Of a stretch of 59,163 bases of DNA, positions 9,158 to 18,279 are shown one piece after another. The notes below the pieces were generated by a model that worked only from the letters and a program-made list of their open reading frames with translations, did not search any database and was not told where the DNA came from. The stretch covers positions 1 to 59,163 of the forward strand of contig CAUJCX010000022.1 in the NCBI GenBank assembly GCA_963169235.1, written 5' to 3'. Source of the DNA: Actinomycetota bacterium. Lineage in GTDB: Bacteria; Actinomycetota; Thermoleophilia; Miltoncostaeales; Miltoncostaeaceae. Numbering within the stretch: the stretch's first letter is position 1; each line of letters opens with the position of its first letter. The position numbers were made by a program, and so were the translations under genes.

Positions 9158-9412
9158 CACAACCCCCTTGAAGGTGCGGTTCCGACGGTTACTGGACGGG
9201 GAAGCTAGCACCCTGACCGGACACGAACGCAAGCGCGCCGGTCATGCGGGGCCCTCCGCGACGCCGGCGAGGAGCGCCGGGGAGGTCGCGCAGGGGGTTG
9301 TGGGGTGCCCGGGAGGCGCCGAATATCGGCTGCACCTGCCGAAAACTCAACGGCGTCGGGCCTAGAGGATGTACCTACGCAGTGAACGGCGCGGACGGGC
9401 GACGAAGAACAT

Positions 9413-11482
9413 GTGCCCCGACTCCGCAGAACAGCCCTCCTCGCCACCTTCGTCGCCTTCTCCGGCGGCGCCGTGGCCGCCCACGCCGCTCCTGCGGCCG
9501 ACACCGTGCTGGTGAAGGTGGCCCCCTCCGACGGCGCCCGCGGCGTGGACGGGGTGCGCCGGGCGCTCGACGCCGGCGCGCCCACCGCGCTCCCCGGCGG
9601 CTGGTACTCGTTCCCGGTGTCCCCGAGCACGGACGTGCACGACGCCCGGGCCGACCTGAGCGGGGTACCCGCCGCGGCCGCCGTGGACGGGCCCACCGTG
9701 CTGCGCCCCCTCGGCGTGCCGAACGACGGCTACTTCGGCTATCAGTGGGGTCTCAAGAACACGGGCCAGGACGGCGGCACCGCGGGCATCGACATCGGGG
9801 CCCCCGCCGGCTGGGACGTCGCCACCCGCCGCGACCGCGTGGTGGTGGCCGTCGTGGACACGGGCGTGAAGACCACGCATCCCGACCTGACGGGACGCAT
9901 CTGGACGAACGCGGGTGAGGTGGCCGGCAACGGCGTGGACGACGACAACAACGGCTACGTCGACGACGTGAACGGCTGGGACTTCCGCAACGACGACGCC
10001 TCGGTGTACGACGGCGCGGCGGACGGCGATCACGGCACGCACGTCGCCGGCATCGTCGCGGCGGCCCAGGGCAACAGCGTCGGCATCGCAGGCGTCGCCC
10101 CAAACGCCGTGGTGATGCCCCTGAAGTTCATGGAGTCGGGGGTCGGCGGCTACAACTCCGACGCGGCCGACGCGATCAAGTACGCCGTGAACAACGGCGC
10201 CACCGTCATCAACGGCTCGTTCGGCGGTGACACGCCGGACACCGTCCTGTGCGACGCCGTCGCGTGGGCGGCGTCCAAGGGCGTCACGTTCGTGGCCGCC
10301 GCGGGCAACGACGGCCGTGACATCGGCGTCACCGGCACGTGGCCGGCGGCGTGCACGGAGCCCAGCCTGCTGACGGTGGGTGCCGTCACCAACACCGGCG
10401 GCCTCGCGAGCTTCTCGAACTACTCGGCCTCCCTGGTGGACCTGGCCGCCCCCGGCGACAAGATCGCCAGCACCATCCCCAGCGGCTACGGCAACATGCA
10501 GGGCACGTCGATGGCCGCTCCGATGGTGTCGGGCATCGCGGCGGTGGTGCGGGGCGAGGCCCGCGCCACGACACCGACCACCGTACGCAGCCTGCTGATG
10601 GACACGGCGATGCCGCTCGCCTCGCTGAAGGGCACCACGGTCAGCGGCGGCATGGCCAGCCTGGCGCGCGCGCTCAACGCACCCGCGACGACCACCGACC
10701 CGGCCCCGGCGCCCGCCGCCGCCGACACGACGCCCCCCGCGGCCTTCGCGCTCACCAGCCCGAGCGCGGGAGCCGTGATCACGACGCCCACCGTCGCGTT
10801 CGCCTGGCAGCCGTCGCAGGACGCGGGCGGCCTGGCCGGCTATCGCATCACCGTCGACGGCGTGCAGGTGGGCGAGACCAGCGCCACGACCGCCACGGGC
10901 TTCGGTGGGGACGGCTCCCACACGTGGTACGTGACCGCGGTGGACGCGGCCGGCAACACGATGGCGTCGGCCACGCACAGCTTCCGCGTGGACACGCTGC
11001 CGCCGTCCGCCCCCGCGGTGCGATCGTCGCGCCTGGCGGGCAAGTCGCTGACCGTCACGTGGGCGCCCGCCTCCGACGCCGGCACGGGTGTCGCCACGTA
11101 CGCGGTGCTGGTGAACGGCGCCGTCCGCGCCACCGTCCCGGCCGGTGCGACGCGCGCCACCGTCCCCCTGCGTCCCGGACGCAACCGCCTGGTGGTCCGT
11201 GCCACCGACGCGGCGGGCCACTCGGCCGACAGCGCCGCGGTCGACGCCCCCGTCGTGACGGTGCGCCAGATCAGCAGCAAGGCCCACGCCCGCGCCCGCA
11301 TCAGTGCCTCCACCCGGGCCCGGGTCTCGCTCTCCGCCGTGCGCAAGGGCAAGGCCCGCGCGACCACCACCGTCACCGTCGGCCGCGGGATCACCGTGAA
11401 GTCGCTGCCCGGCAGCGTGACGCGCGAGCTGGGGCGGGGGAGCAGCCTGCAGGTGACCGCCGCCGAGACGCTCACCCCCTGA
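9413..11482 (+). CDS. Secreted subtilisin-like serine protease (S8)
   Basis: Exported endopeptidase. Residues 1-26 form a signal peptide (MPRLRRTALL... ending AHAAPA). After a propeptide-like segment, the catalytic domain shows the complete triad: Asp in VVAVVDTGV, His in DHGTHVAGIVAA, Ser in GTSMAAPMVSGI, plus the oxyanion Asn in AAAGNDGRD. An Asp/Asn-rich loop GVDDDNNGYVDDVNGWD resembles a calcium site. From about residue 430 two immunoglobulin/fibronectin-like domains follow an Ala/Pro linker (TPPAAFALTSPSAG...), probably for substrate or wall binding. 689 residues. GTG start at 9413; the ribosome site is weak. Confidence 0.93.
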   Translation: MPRLRRTALLATFVAFSGGAVAAHAAPAADTVLVKVAPSDGARGVDGVRRALDAGAPTALPGGWYSFPVSPSTDVHDARADLSGVPAAAAVDGPTVLRPLGVPNDGYFGYQWGLKNTGQDGGTAGIDIGAPAGWDVATRRDRVVVAVVDTGVKTTHPDLTGRIWTNAGEVAGNGVDDDNNGYVDDVNGWDFRNDDASVYDGAADGDHGTHVAGIVAAAQGNSVGIAGVAPNAVVMPLKFMESGVGGYNSDAADAIKYAVNNGATVINGSFGGDTPDTVLCDAVAWAASKGVTFVAAAGNDGRDIGVTGTWPAACTEPSLLTVGAVTNTGGLASFSNYSASLVDLAAPGDKIASTIPSGYGNMQGTSMAAPMVSGIAAVVRGEARATTPTTVRSLLMDTAMPLASLKGTTVSGGMASLARALNAPATTTDPAPAPAAADTTPPAAFALTSPSAGAVITTPTVAFAWQPSQDAGGLAGYRITVDGVQVGETSATTATGFGGDGSHTWYVTAVDAAGNTMASATHSFRVDTLPPSAPAVRSSRLAGKSLTVTWAPASDAGTGVATYAVLVNGAVRATVPAGATRATVPLRPGRNRLVVRATDAAGHSADSAAVDAPVVTVRQISSKAHARARISASTRARVSLSAVRKGKARATTTVTVGRGITVKSLPGSVTRELGRGSSLQVTAAETLTP

Positions 11483-11487
11483 TCCAC

Positions 11488-11509
11488 GGGGCGCACCGGC
11501 CGGCGCCCC
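11488..11509. terminator. Hairpin between convergent genes
   Basis: GGGGCGC (11488-11494) pairs with GCGCCCC (11503-11509) around an 8-base loop, five bases after the protease stop and just past the stop of the opposite gene; it can serve both strands. Confidence 0.65.
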
Positions 11510-11513
11510 GGCG

Positions 11514-11936
11514 CTACGCCAGCAGCATCACCCGCATCACCGTGTCGCCGTCCGGGCCGTCGGCGGCGGTGAAGCCCACCAGGCACGGCAGCGAGTCGCG
11601 CATCTGCATCACGTCGCCGTCCTCCAGGCGGCCCCCGGCCAGCGCATAGCCCGCCAGCTCCTTCAGCATGCGCACGGCTCCCTCCAGGAACATCGTGGGC
11701 ACATTCTGAAGCTCAAGCTCAGGGTGAGCCGCATACATCTCGAGGCCCACCGTGACCAGGCGGGCGCCGCGCGCCTGGCCGTCCTGCGTGAGCCAGGGGC
11801 GGACGGCCAGCACCGATCCGTCCGGGCGGTCGTCGCCGGTGCCGATTCCCTGCAATTCGGCGTGTCCCGGCGCGTCCGGGTCGTTGGGGGTCTGAACCGC
11901 GACCTGGACGCGCGGGTCATCGATGCGCTCGGTCAC
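11514..11936 (-). CDS. Unknown 140-residue protein coupled to an FAD monooxygenase
   Basis: I do not recognise the family. The product is soluble, acidic, without signal peptide or membrane segment. Features: an Asp/Pro-rich N-terminus (DDPRVQVAVQTPNDPDAP), a central PWLTQDGQARGARLVTVGLEMYAAHPEL, and a helical VRMLKELAGYAL. The GTG start at 11936 overlaps the monooxygenase stop (GTGA), so the two are co-translated and a role with that enzyme is likely. GC-rich third positions support a real gene. Confidence 0.75.
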   Translation of the reverse strand: MTERIDDPRVQVAVQTPNDPDAPGHAELQGIGTGDDRPDGSVLAVRPWLTQDGQARGARLVTVGLEMYAAHPELELQNVPTMFLEGAVRMLKELAGYALAGGRLEDGDVMQMRDSLPCLVGFTAADGPDGDTVMRVMLLA

Positions 11937-13078
11937 GCAGCCGCCCGGGGAGGCCACACCTCGTCGTCGCGCGGACCGGGGCCGGTGATGTTGAGACGCT
12001 GCCGGCCGGGGTCCATCGCCTCGTACGGGCGCACCACGGGGGCCCGCCACGTCTCGAACGACTGGCACGCCGCGTCGGGGTTGTCGGGGTTCTGCCGGAT
12101 CGCCTCCGCCAGCGCGTGGGCGTCTCCCATGCCGATGCCGGAGCTGACGCCCGTCTCGGGGCCGAAGAAGTGCGCCGAGTCGCCGATGAGGATGAGCCCG
12201 GGGATCCACCACTTGGGGGTGGTGAGCAGCTGCGGCTCGGAGTACCGGATCTGGTCGATGGACGTCACGCCGGCGACGGCCTCCGCCGACTCGGGCAGGA
12301 GGCGCGCCCACATCTCCTTGACCGCCTCCACGCCGGGGGCCAGGGCGGCCTCGGCGCCGACCTTCGCGCACGTGCGCCAGCCCGCGGACCCCTCGGGCCA
12401 GCTGAGCGTGCCGATGTGGCTGTTGTCCGACATGTAGCCCATCGCGAACGACACCGACCCGATGGCCGGGCTCATGAACGACAGCGCGGCCTCGGACAGC
12501 GGCGTGAACTCGGCCTCCAGGCCCGCCATGTTGCGCACCGGGGAGTTCATGCCGTCGCACGCCACCACCAGGTCGCAGTCGACCTCCCGCACCTCGACCC
12601 CCGGCACGTTCTCGGCCGTGTCCTCGCGCACGACCCCGCCGATCAGCTGGGCCTCGCGCTTGCCGTACTCCGCGTCGGGCGCCGCACCGGCGGGCGCCGC
12701 GGCCGGGTCGGGCCCCTGCACCGTGACGCCGATGATGCGGCCCGTGTCGTCGCGTCGCAGGCCCGTGACGGTGGTCTCGTACTCCACCGGCACGCCTTCG
12801 GCCAGCGCGTTGATGAGCTTGCCCACCTCGATGCAGATGGCGACGGCCTCGCCGCCCCCGCCTCCGCCCGGGGCGATCTCCCGGCCCTCGGGCTTCAGCT
12901 TGTCGAACACGCCGAGCTCCTGGAGGGGCGGATATGCCTGGAAGCCCATCATGTAGCCGCGGCGCTGATACACGCCCGCCGGCATGCGCTCGAAGACCAT
13001 GGGCTCGAAGCCACGTGCCCTCAGCAACCTGGCCAGCGTCAAGCCGACGATGCCGCCGCCCGCGATGGCGATCTTCAT
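11933..13078 (-). CDS. FAD-dependent monooxygenase (PHBH/UbiH type)
   Basis: Flavoprotein hydroxylase or related oxidoreductase of unknown substrate. FAD dinucleotide motif IAIAGGGIVGLTLARLLRARG at the N-terminus, the DG motif VVACDGMNSPVR, and the second FAD motif LILIGDSAHFFGPETGVSS, which places the flavin ribityl. About 381 residues. ATG at 13078 is preferred over the in-frame ATG at 13090 because a GGGGGG stretch lies five bases before it. An unusual Gly-run (PGGGGGGE) sits near residue 75. Followed by a coupled unknown gene. Confidence 0.9.
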   Translation of the reverse strand: MKIAIAGGGIVGLTLARLLRARGFEPMVFERMPAGVYQRRGYMMGFQAYPPLQELGVFDKLKPEGREIAPGGGGGGEAVAICIEVGKLINALAEGVPVEYETTVTGLRRDDTGRIIGVTVQGPDPAAAPAGAAPDAEYGKREAQLIGGVVREDTAENVPGVEVREVDCDLVVACDGMNSPVRNMAGLEAEFTPLSEAALSFMSPAIGSVSFAMGYMSDNSHIGTLSWPEGSAGWRTCAKVGAEAALAPGVEAVKEMWARLLPESAEAVAGVTSIDQIRYSEPQLLTTPKWWIPGLILIGDSAHFFGPETGVSSGIGMGDAHALAEAIRQNPDNPDAACQSFETWRAPVVRPYEAMDPGRQRLNITGPGPRDDEVWPPRAAA

Positions 13079-13159
13079 GGTGCCCCCCATTTCGCCCGAA
13101 TCCAGCCTGCTCGTACGTCGGAATCTAACCCGTCCCGGTGTGCGGCGGCCGCGCGGGGG

Positions 13160-14563
13160 TCAGGCGAACCCGGGACGGCCGGCGTTCATCACCCGCCACG
13201 GGGTGTCGGGTGAGTCGGTGAGGCCCAGCTCCCACGTCTGCGTGAACGCCCCGGGCCGGTCGCGGCTGCCCGCCAGCACGTCGGTGGTGTCGCGGTCCTC
13301 GACGAAGCGGATGCCCACGAGGTCGGCGCTCAGCACCACCTTCGGGGGCGCGTGCTGCGGCTCGACGGCCAGCACGCGGAACGCCATCACGTGGGGGACG
13401 CGCACCACCAGCCGTGCGCGTCCCGAGGGGTCACCCATGTAGAGCATCTGCGCGACCGCCTGCGGGTCGCTGATCGCCAGCAGGTTGTCGTCGCGCCCGT
13501 CCACGGCCTCGGCCCAGGCCCGCAGCACCCGCCGCGCCGCCGCCTCGATGACGCCGGGGTCGAAGCGGCGGTCGATCAGCGACGTGTCGCGGGCCGCGTT
13601 CAGCGCCGAGCCCTCGAAGTCGAGGTCGGCCAGCTGGGCGATGGTGGCCGGGTCGACCGCCTTCTGGGCTGCGAAGTCGGTCAGCGCCTCGTCGGACGCG
13701 GCCGGGTTCTCGACCGGCTCCGCGATGATGGGGTCACTCAGCTGGTGCTCGCCCTCGAGCTCCTGCTCGATGGACATCAGCGTCCACCGGTCGTCGCGGC
13801 GCTCCAGCGTCCAGAACTCGCGGATGGCGGCCGTGGTCGAGTCCATGCCGTCCAGCCGCACGATGTTGCCGTAGCCGTCCATGACGTAGTCCTCGGACAG
13901 CGCCGAGATGCGCACCACCACGCGGTCGTCCTGGGTGCCGGGCAGGTTGGTGATGCCGACGTACTCGATGGTCACCGGCCCCTGGATGCTGACGCGGTTG
14001 TGCCAGCCGCGCGATTCGAAGTCGGCCAGGCGGCGTCCCCACTCCACCATCAGGTCGCGCCCCACCAGGCGGTCGAGCGTCGCCCGGTCACGGTTGTCCC
14101 ACGCCACCTGGATCTCGCGGAAGAGCGCCTCGGCCTCGCTGCGCACGTGGTCGGCCTCGAACGCGGGATCGTCCTCGGCCGCGACGTACGACTTGCGCTG
14201 CACCTCCTCGGCGCGGCGGGCGCGGCGCCGCGCGGTCTTGCGGTCGCGGCGGGCCGCGACGCCCGGGTCGCGCATGCCCGCCAGAGCCTTGCGCCGGCGG
14301 TGCTGCTGGTACGCCGAGAAGATCATCACGATCACGAACAGCAGGAACATGATGAACAGGAACGTCGGGTCGCCGCTGACGATCACCGGCGCGCCGTAGC
14401 CACCGCCGCCGTAGCCGCCACCACCGCCACCGAAGCCGCCACCGCCTCCTCCGCCACCGCCGCCGAAGCCGCCGCTGCCGCTGCCGGCGGCCGCCAGCAG
14501 GGGCGCCGCGGGCCCCACGGCCCCCAGCACCATCCCGACCGCCGCGACGTACCTGATGCGCAT
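13160..14563 (-). CDS. Tim44-like domain membrane protein
   Basis: Membrane-associated protein; bacterial Tim44-like proteins are thought to bind lipids, function uncertain. Signal-like N-terminus (MRIRYVAAVGMVLGAVG), a Gly/Tyr run (about residues 28-60) with almost only Gly, a membrane segment FLFIMFLLFVIVMIFSAYQQ, a basic charged coil, then a Tim44-like fold (SEAEALFREIQVAWDNRD...). A second Tim44-like half may follow from about residue 280 (DLDFEGSALNAARDTSLIDR). 467 residues with ATG at 14563; the frame is open further upstream but is Pro/Arg-rich non-coding in character. Confidence 0.85.
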   Translation of the reverse strand: MRIRYVAAVGMVLGAVGPAAPLLAAAGSGSGGFGGGGGGGGGGFGGGGGGYGGGGYGAPVIVSGDPTFLFIMFLLFVIVMIFSAYQQHRRRKALAGMRDPGVAARRDRKTARRRARRAEEVQRKSYVAAEDDPAFEADHVRSEAEALFREIQVAWDNRDRATLDRLVGRDLMVEWGRRLADFESRGWHNRVSIQGPVTIEYVGITNLPGTQDDRVVVRISALSEDYVMDGYGNIVRLDGMDSTTAAIREFWTLERRDDRWTLMSIEQELEGEHQLSDPIIAEPVENPAASDEALTDFAAQKAVDPATIAQLADLDFEGSALNAARDTSLIDRRFDPGVIEAAARRVLRAWAEAVDGRDDNLLAISDPQAVAQMLYMGDPSGRARLVVRVPHVMAFRVLAVEPQHAPPKVVLSADLVGIRFVEDRDTTDVLAGSRDRPGAFTQTWELGLTDSPDTPWRVMNAGRPGFA

Positions 14564-14684
14564 GGCGCAAGTGTAGCCGGGCGCCGCGCCCGCACCGCGC
14601 GCCCGCGGGTGCGCGAGGGGTGGCGGCGTCGCCGGCCGGGGAGCAGACTGTGCCGGTCGTCGGACGTCCTCCAGGAGGATCCAC

Positions 14685-15476
14685 ATGCAGATCGCCGGTC
14701 ACCACGCGCTGGTCACGGGCGCGTCGCGCGGGCTGGGCGAGGCCATCGCCCGCCGCCTGGCCGCCCAGGGGGCGACCGTGACGTGCGTGGCACGCACCGC
14801 GGACGCGCTGGCGGCACTGGCCGACGAGATCGACGGGCATGCGTTGGCGGCCGACCTGGCCGACCCGGCCGCCCGCCGCGACGTGGTGGCCCGTGCGGCC
14901 GCGGCGGCCGGCACGCCGGTGACGATCCTGGTGAACAACGCCGGCATCGACCTGACGGGCCATTTCGCCGACATGTCCGCCGACGACGTGGAGCGCCTGA
15001 TCGCGGTCAACGTCACCGCGCCGGCCGAGCTGGCGCGCCAGGCCGTGCCCGGCATGCTCGAGGCGGGCGAGGGCAGCATCGTGCTGATCTCGTCGATGGC
15101 GGGCGTGGGGGTCTTCCCCGGGCTGGCCGTCTACTCGGCCACCAAGGCGGCCCTCACGCACCTCGGGGCGGGGCTGCGTGCCGACCTCAAGGGGACGCCC
15201 ATCGCCATCACGGTGGTACAGACCGGCCTGATCACCCCTACCGACATGGCCGACTCGGTGAGGTCGTACGCACCCGCTGCAGCCAGCTTCACGCGCTTCC
15301 GCCAGCTGCTGCCCGCCACCGACGTGGACGACCTGGCCGACGCCGTCACCGACGCCGTCGCCGCGGGCCGCCGCCACGTGCGGCGCCCCCGCCGGGCCGG
15401 TCTCTTCCCACTGCTCACCGAGATCCCGCGCCGCATGACCGAGATCCTTCTGGCGGGCGTCTCACCCCGGGCTTAG
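14685..15476 (+). CDS. Short-chain dehydrogenase/reductase
   Basis: NAD(P)-dependent oxidoreductase. Cofactor motif [10 protein letters not shown] at residues 11-20, NNAG, catalytic Ser in VLISSMAG and the YSATK Tyr/Lys pair. 263 residues, classical SDR length. Strong ribosome site AGGAGG nine bases before ATG 14685. Its stop codon overlaps that of the convergent cation-efflux gene. The C-terminal helix [10 protein letters not shown] suggests membrane association. Substrate unknown. Confidence 0.92.
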   Translation: MQIAGHHALVTGASRGLGEAIARRLAAQGATVTCVARTADALAALADEIDGHALAADLADPAARRDVVARAAAAAGTPVTILVNNAGIDLTGHFADMSADDVERLIAVNVTAPAELARQAVPGMLEAGEGSIVLISSMAGVGVFPGLAVYSATKAALTHLGAGLRADLKGTPIAITVVQTGLITPTDMADSVRSYAPAAASFTRFRQLLPATDVDDLADAVTDAVAAGRRHVRRPRRAGLFPLLTEIPRRMTEILLAGVSPRA

Positions 15477-16423
15477 ACGCCCACCCAGCGGTCGAGGTCC
15501 TCGTCGCTGTACGACGCGGGATCCTCCAGCGGCTCCAGGTGCGTCATGGCCACGGCCAGAGGCACGGCGGCGACGATGTCGCGCTCGAGGCGCTCGCACA
15601 GGTCGTGGCCGCGCTTGACGGTCCACCCGCCCGGCACCAGCACGTGCACGGTGATGAACGCGCGCCGGCCGGCGCGGCGGGTGCGCAGCGCGTGGTACCG
15701 CACGCCGTCCGCGGCGTAGCCGTCGAGCACCCCGATGACGGCGTTCTGCTCGTCCGGCTCGAGGGCGCGGTCCATCAGTCCGGCCAGCGAGCGGCGCAGC
15801 AGCAGGGTGCCGGAGACCACGATGTTCGCCGCCACCAGCAGCGCGACCACCGCGTCCAGGCGGTCCCACCCGGTGAGGGCCGCCAGGGCGACGCCCGCCA
15901 CGACGCCGATCGTGGTCCACACGTCGGTCATCAGGTGGCGGCCGTCGGCCTCGAGCGTCAGCGACCGGTGGCGGCGTCCCACGTCCATCAGCACGCGCGC
16001 GACCACCAGGTTGATGACGGACGCGGCCACGGCGATGGCAAGGCCCACGCCCACCGCCTCGACGGGGCGGGGCTCGGTGAGGCGCGGCACCGCGGTCCAC
16101 ACGATGACCACGGCTGCCAGCAGGATCAGCGCCCCCTCCACCCCCGCGGCGAAGTACTCGGCCTTGTCGTGCCCGTGGGGATGCTCGTCGTCGGCGGGCG
16201 ACTCCACCCAGCGCAGCACCAGCAGCGCCAGCACGGCGGCCGCCAGGTTCACCACCGACTCCGCCGCGTCGGACAGGAGCCCCACCGACCCGGTGATCCA
16301 CCAGGCCAGGGTCTTGAGCGTGATGGTCGCCACCGCGGCGGCGATGGATAGCCACGCGAACCGGGTGAGCGAATGTCGGGTGTTCTGCGCAGGTTTTGAC
16401 AAGTTCGGCATGCGAGGTGACAT
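15473..16423 (-). CDS. Cation diffusion facilitator (CDF) transporter
   Basis: Proton-driven divalent metal efflux (Zn/Co/Fe/Mn class) across the cytoplasmic membrane. Six predicted membrane helices; metal-site residues in LLSDAAES (TM2) and HLMTD (TM5, HxxxD), a His-rich stretch [11 protein letters not shown], and a C-terminal ferredoxin-like domain. 316 residues with ATG at 16423, which has AGGGACG upstream; the ATG at 16411 is possible. The stop overlaps the SDR stop. Confidence 0.9.
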   Translation of the reverse strand: MSPRMPNLSKPAQNTRHSLTRFAWLSIAAAVATITLKTLAWWITGSVGLLSDAAESVVNLAAAVLALLVLRWVESPADDEHPHGHDKAEYFAAGVEGALILLAAVVIVWTAVPRLTEPRPVEAVGVGLAIAVAASVINLVVARVLMDVGRRHRSLTLEADGRHLMTDVWTTIGVVAGVALAALTGWDRLDAVVALLVAANIVVSGTLLLRRSLAGLMDRALEPDEQNAVIGVLDGYAADGVRYHALRTRRAGRRAFITVHVLVPGGWTVKRGHDLCERLERDIVAAVPLAVAMTHLEPLEDPASYSDEDLDRWVGV

Positions 16424-16510
16424 TCGTCCCTGACTAACGTCCCAATGGAAGGGTCCGCGGTCCTTCACACCCGTCCGCGGCACACCGCAGAACGACGAAG
16501 GGGATCCATT

Positions 16511-17119
16511 GTGACGCACCCCACCACCAGCCCCGCGCCCGCGGGGAACTCGACGGCAGATGTCGCCAAGCAGCAGGCCGGCGACGTGGCTGCCCATGCC
16601 GGCGACGCCGGTCGTCGTGTGGCGCAGGCCGCCGGCGACGAGGCGAAGGACGTGATGCGTGACGCATCACGCCAGGCCCGCGACCTGTGGGACGAGACCC
16701 GGCGCGAGCTGACGACCCAGAGCTCGCAACAGCAGAGGCGCGCGGCCGACGGCCTGCGCAGCCTCGGTGGCGAGCTGCGCGACATGTCGCGGCAGGGAAC
16801 GCAGCACGGCGTCGCCTCCGACCTGGCCGGGCAGGCCGCCGACCGCGTGGAGCGCGCGGCGACGTGGCTCGGCGAGCGCGAGCCGGGCGACGTCGTCGAC
16901 GACGTGAAGCGCTTCGCGCGCCGCAACCCCATGCTGTTCCTGGGCATCGCCGCCGGCATCGGCCTGGTGGCGGGTCGCGCGACCCGCAGCCTGGCCGACG
17001 ACAAGCGCGGCGTCGACGACCCGCCGGCACCGGCGGCGACGGCGACGTCCCGCCCCGCCGATCCGGGCGCCCACGTGCGGCCCGCCGGCCTTCCCCAGCA
17101 GGGCGGTGTCCTGCGATGA
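16511..17119 (+). CDS. Unknown amphipathic-helix membrane protein
   Basis: 202 residues, family not recognised. Long Ala/Gln/Asp-rich amphipathic helices (about 20-140, such as [20 protein letters not shown]), one membrane helix [17 protein letters not shown], and a Pro/Ala tail. GTG at 16511 is favoured by AAGGGG nine bases upstream. First of three coupled genes (ATGA overlaps) with a Holin-X and a DUF3618 protein; such sets are common in actinobacteria and probably act at the membrane/envelope. Confidence 0.8.
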   Translation: MTHPTTSPAPAGNSTADVAKQQAGDVAAHAGDAGRRVAQAAGDEAKDVMRDASRQARDLWDETRRELTTQSSQQQRRAADGLRSLGGELRDMSRQGTQHGVASDLAGQAADRVERAATWLGEREPGDVVDDVKRFARRNPMLFLGIAAGIGLVAGRATRSLADDKRGVDDPPAPAATATSRPADPGAHVRPAGLPQQGGVLR

Positions 17120-17586
17120 CGGACGCCGCGTACACGGGTCCGCGGCACGTGCCGCTGGGCGACCCGCTGCTGGAGGCGGAGCCCGGCAAGATCGGCACGG
17201 CGGGTGCTCTCCTGGGCGCCGTCGCCGAGGACCTCAGCACGCTGATGCAGCAGGAGATCGCCCTCGCCAAGGCCGAGGCGACGCAGGCCGCCACCAACGC
17301 CGGCAAGGGCGCCGGGATGATGGCGGGCGCGGCGCAGGGCGCGCAGTTCGCCCTGTTGTTCGCGTCGGTCGCCCTGTGGTGGGCGCTGGGCGCCGGGCTC
17401 GAATGGGGCCTGGGTTGGTCGGCCGTCATCGTCGCCGTGCTGTGGGCGGCGGTCGCGGGCGCGCTCGCCATGGCGGGCAAGACCGCCCTGGCGCGGGTGG
17501 GCGTGCCGCGCACCCTCGAGTCGGCCCGCGAGATCCCGCCGGCCCTGAAGGGCGAGGCCGGCACGTTGAGGGAGGTGCCGCGATGA
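17116..17586 (+). CDS. Holin-X (phage holin superfamily III-like) membrane protein
   Basis: 156 residues. The segment LSTLMQQEIALAKAEATQAA is the typical entry helix of the actinobacterial Holin-X family, followed by two membrane helices (FALLFASVALWWALGAG and WSAVIVAVLWAAVAGALAMAG). Despite the name, chromosomal members are not phage lysis genes; role unknown. ATG overlaps the previous stop and its own stop overlaps the next start. Confidence 0.85.
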   Translation: MTDAAYTGPRHVPLGDPLLEAEPGKIGTAGALLGAVAEDLSTLMQQEIALAKAEATQAATNAGKGAGMMAGAAQGAQFALLFASVALWWALGAGLEWGLGWSAVIVAVLWAAVAGALAMAGKTALARVGVPRTLESAREIPPALKGEAGTLREVPR

Positions 17587-18188
17587 GCGACGACCCCGAG
17601 ATCATCCGGCTGCAGATCGCACGCACCCGCGAAAGCCTCAGCGCCCACGTGAACGCGCTGGGCGACGCGGTCGCGCCGGGAAACGTGGCCCGCAGGCAGG
17701 TACGCAAGGTCACCGGAGCCGTGGACGGAGCAAAGGAGCGAGTCATGGGCGTGAACGACGATGTGCGCAGCACCGCAGGATCGATGGGCAACGGGGCGGG
17801 CAACGCCCTGGCGTCGGCCGGTGGGGCCCTCCAGGACGCGCCGCACGAGGCGCGGGCCCGCACGCAGGGCAACCCCCTGGCCGCCGGGCTGGTGGCGCTG
17901 GGAGCCGGGCTGCTCCTGGGCTCGCTGCTGCCGTCGACGGCGCGCGAGCGCTCCACCGCGCGGGACGCCAAGGACCGCGCGCAGCCGCTGATGGACGAGG
18001 GCCGCCAGATCGCCCAGGACGCCGGCGAGCACCTGAGGCAGCCGGCGATGGACGCGGCGCAGGCCGTCAAGGACCACGCGCAGGACGCCGCCCAGTCGGT
18101 GCGCGCGCAGGGGCAGGCGGAGGTCGACGACGTGCGCGCGACCGCGCAGGACGCGGCGGACGCGGTGAACGGATCGCGCAAGGCGTGA
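17583..18188 (+). CDS. DUF3618 family protein
   Basis: 201 residues. The N-terminus DPEIIRLQIARTRESLSAHVNALGDAV is characteristic of DUF3618. A short hydrophobic stretch NPLAAGLVALGAGLLLGSLL can span or dip into the membrane; the tail (about 135-200) is a heptad-like amphipathic helix rich in Ala/Gln/Asp. Third gene of the coupled envelope operon, followed by a strong hairpin terminator. Confidence 0.85.
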   Translation: MSDDPEIIRLQIARTRESLSAHVNALGDAVAPGNVARRQVRKVTGAVDGAKERVMGVNDDVRSTAGSMGNGAGNALASAGGALQDAPHEARARTQGNPLAAGLVALGAGLLLGSLLPSTARERSTARDAKDRAQPLMDEGRQIAQDAGEHLRQPAMDAAQAVKDHAQDAAQSVRAQGQAEVDDVRATAQDAADAVNGSRKA

Positions 18189-18199
18189 CCCACCCCCGC

Positions 18200-18227
18200 C
18201 CCCGGGCGGTGACGCCGCCGCCCGGGG
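18200..18227 (+). terminator. Terminator after the Holin-X/DUF3618 operon
   Basis: Ten-base-pair stem (18200-18209 with 18218-18227) around an 8-base loop, 12 bases past the DUF3618 stop. Confidence 0.7.
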
Positions 18228-18279
18228 CCCGCGACGGAACGTCCATTCCGGAGCGCCGGAGCCGTGTAACCTCCGGCCC

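Noticed and set aside
14393-14480. Simple-sequence DNA repeat (runs of gccacc/gccgcc)
   Set aside because: It encodes the Gly-rich stretch of the Tim44-like protein and keeps frame; not an independent repeat or CRISPR.
13352-16351. A 999-codon plus-strand open frame across the Tim44-like, SDR and efflux genes
   Set aside because: Arg/Gly/His-rich shadow of GC-rich coding DNA; it crosses gene boundaries and both strands of well-supported genes, and has no recognisable motif.
17116-17586. Prophage lysis gene (holin) as a sign of a prophage
   Set aside because: The Holin-X family is a chromosomal actinobacterial membrane protein next to DUF3618; no phage structural, integrase or lysin genes nearby.
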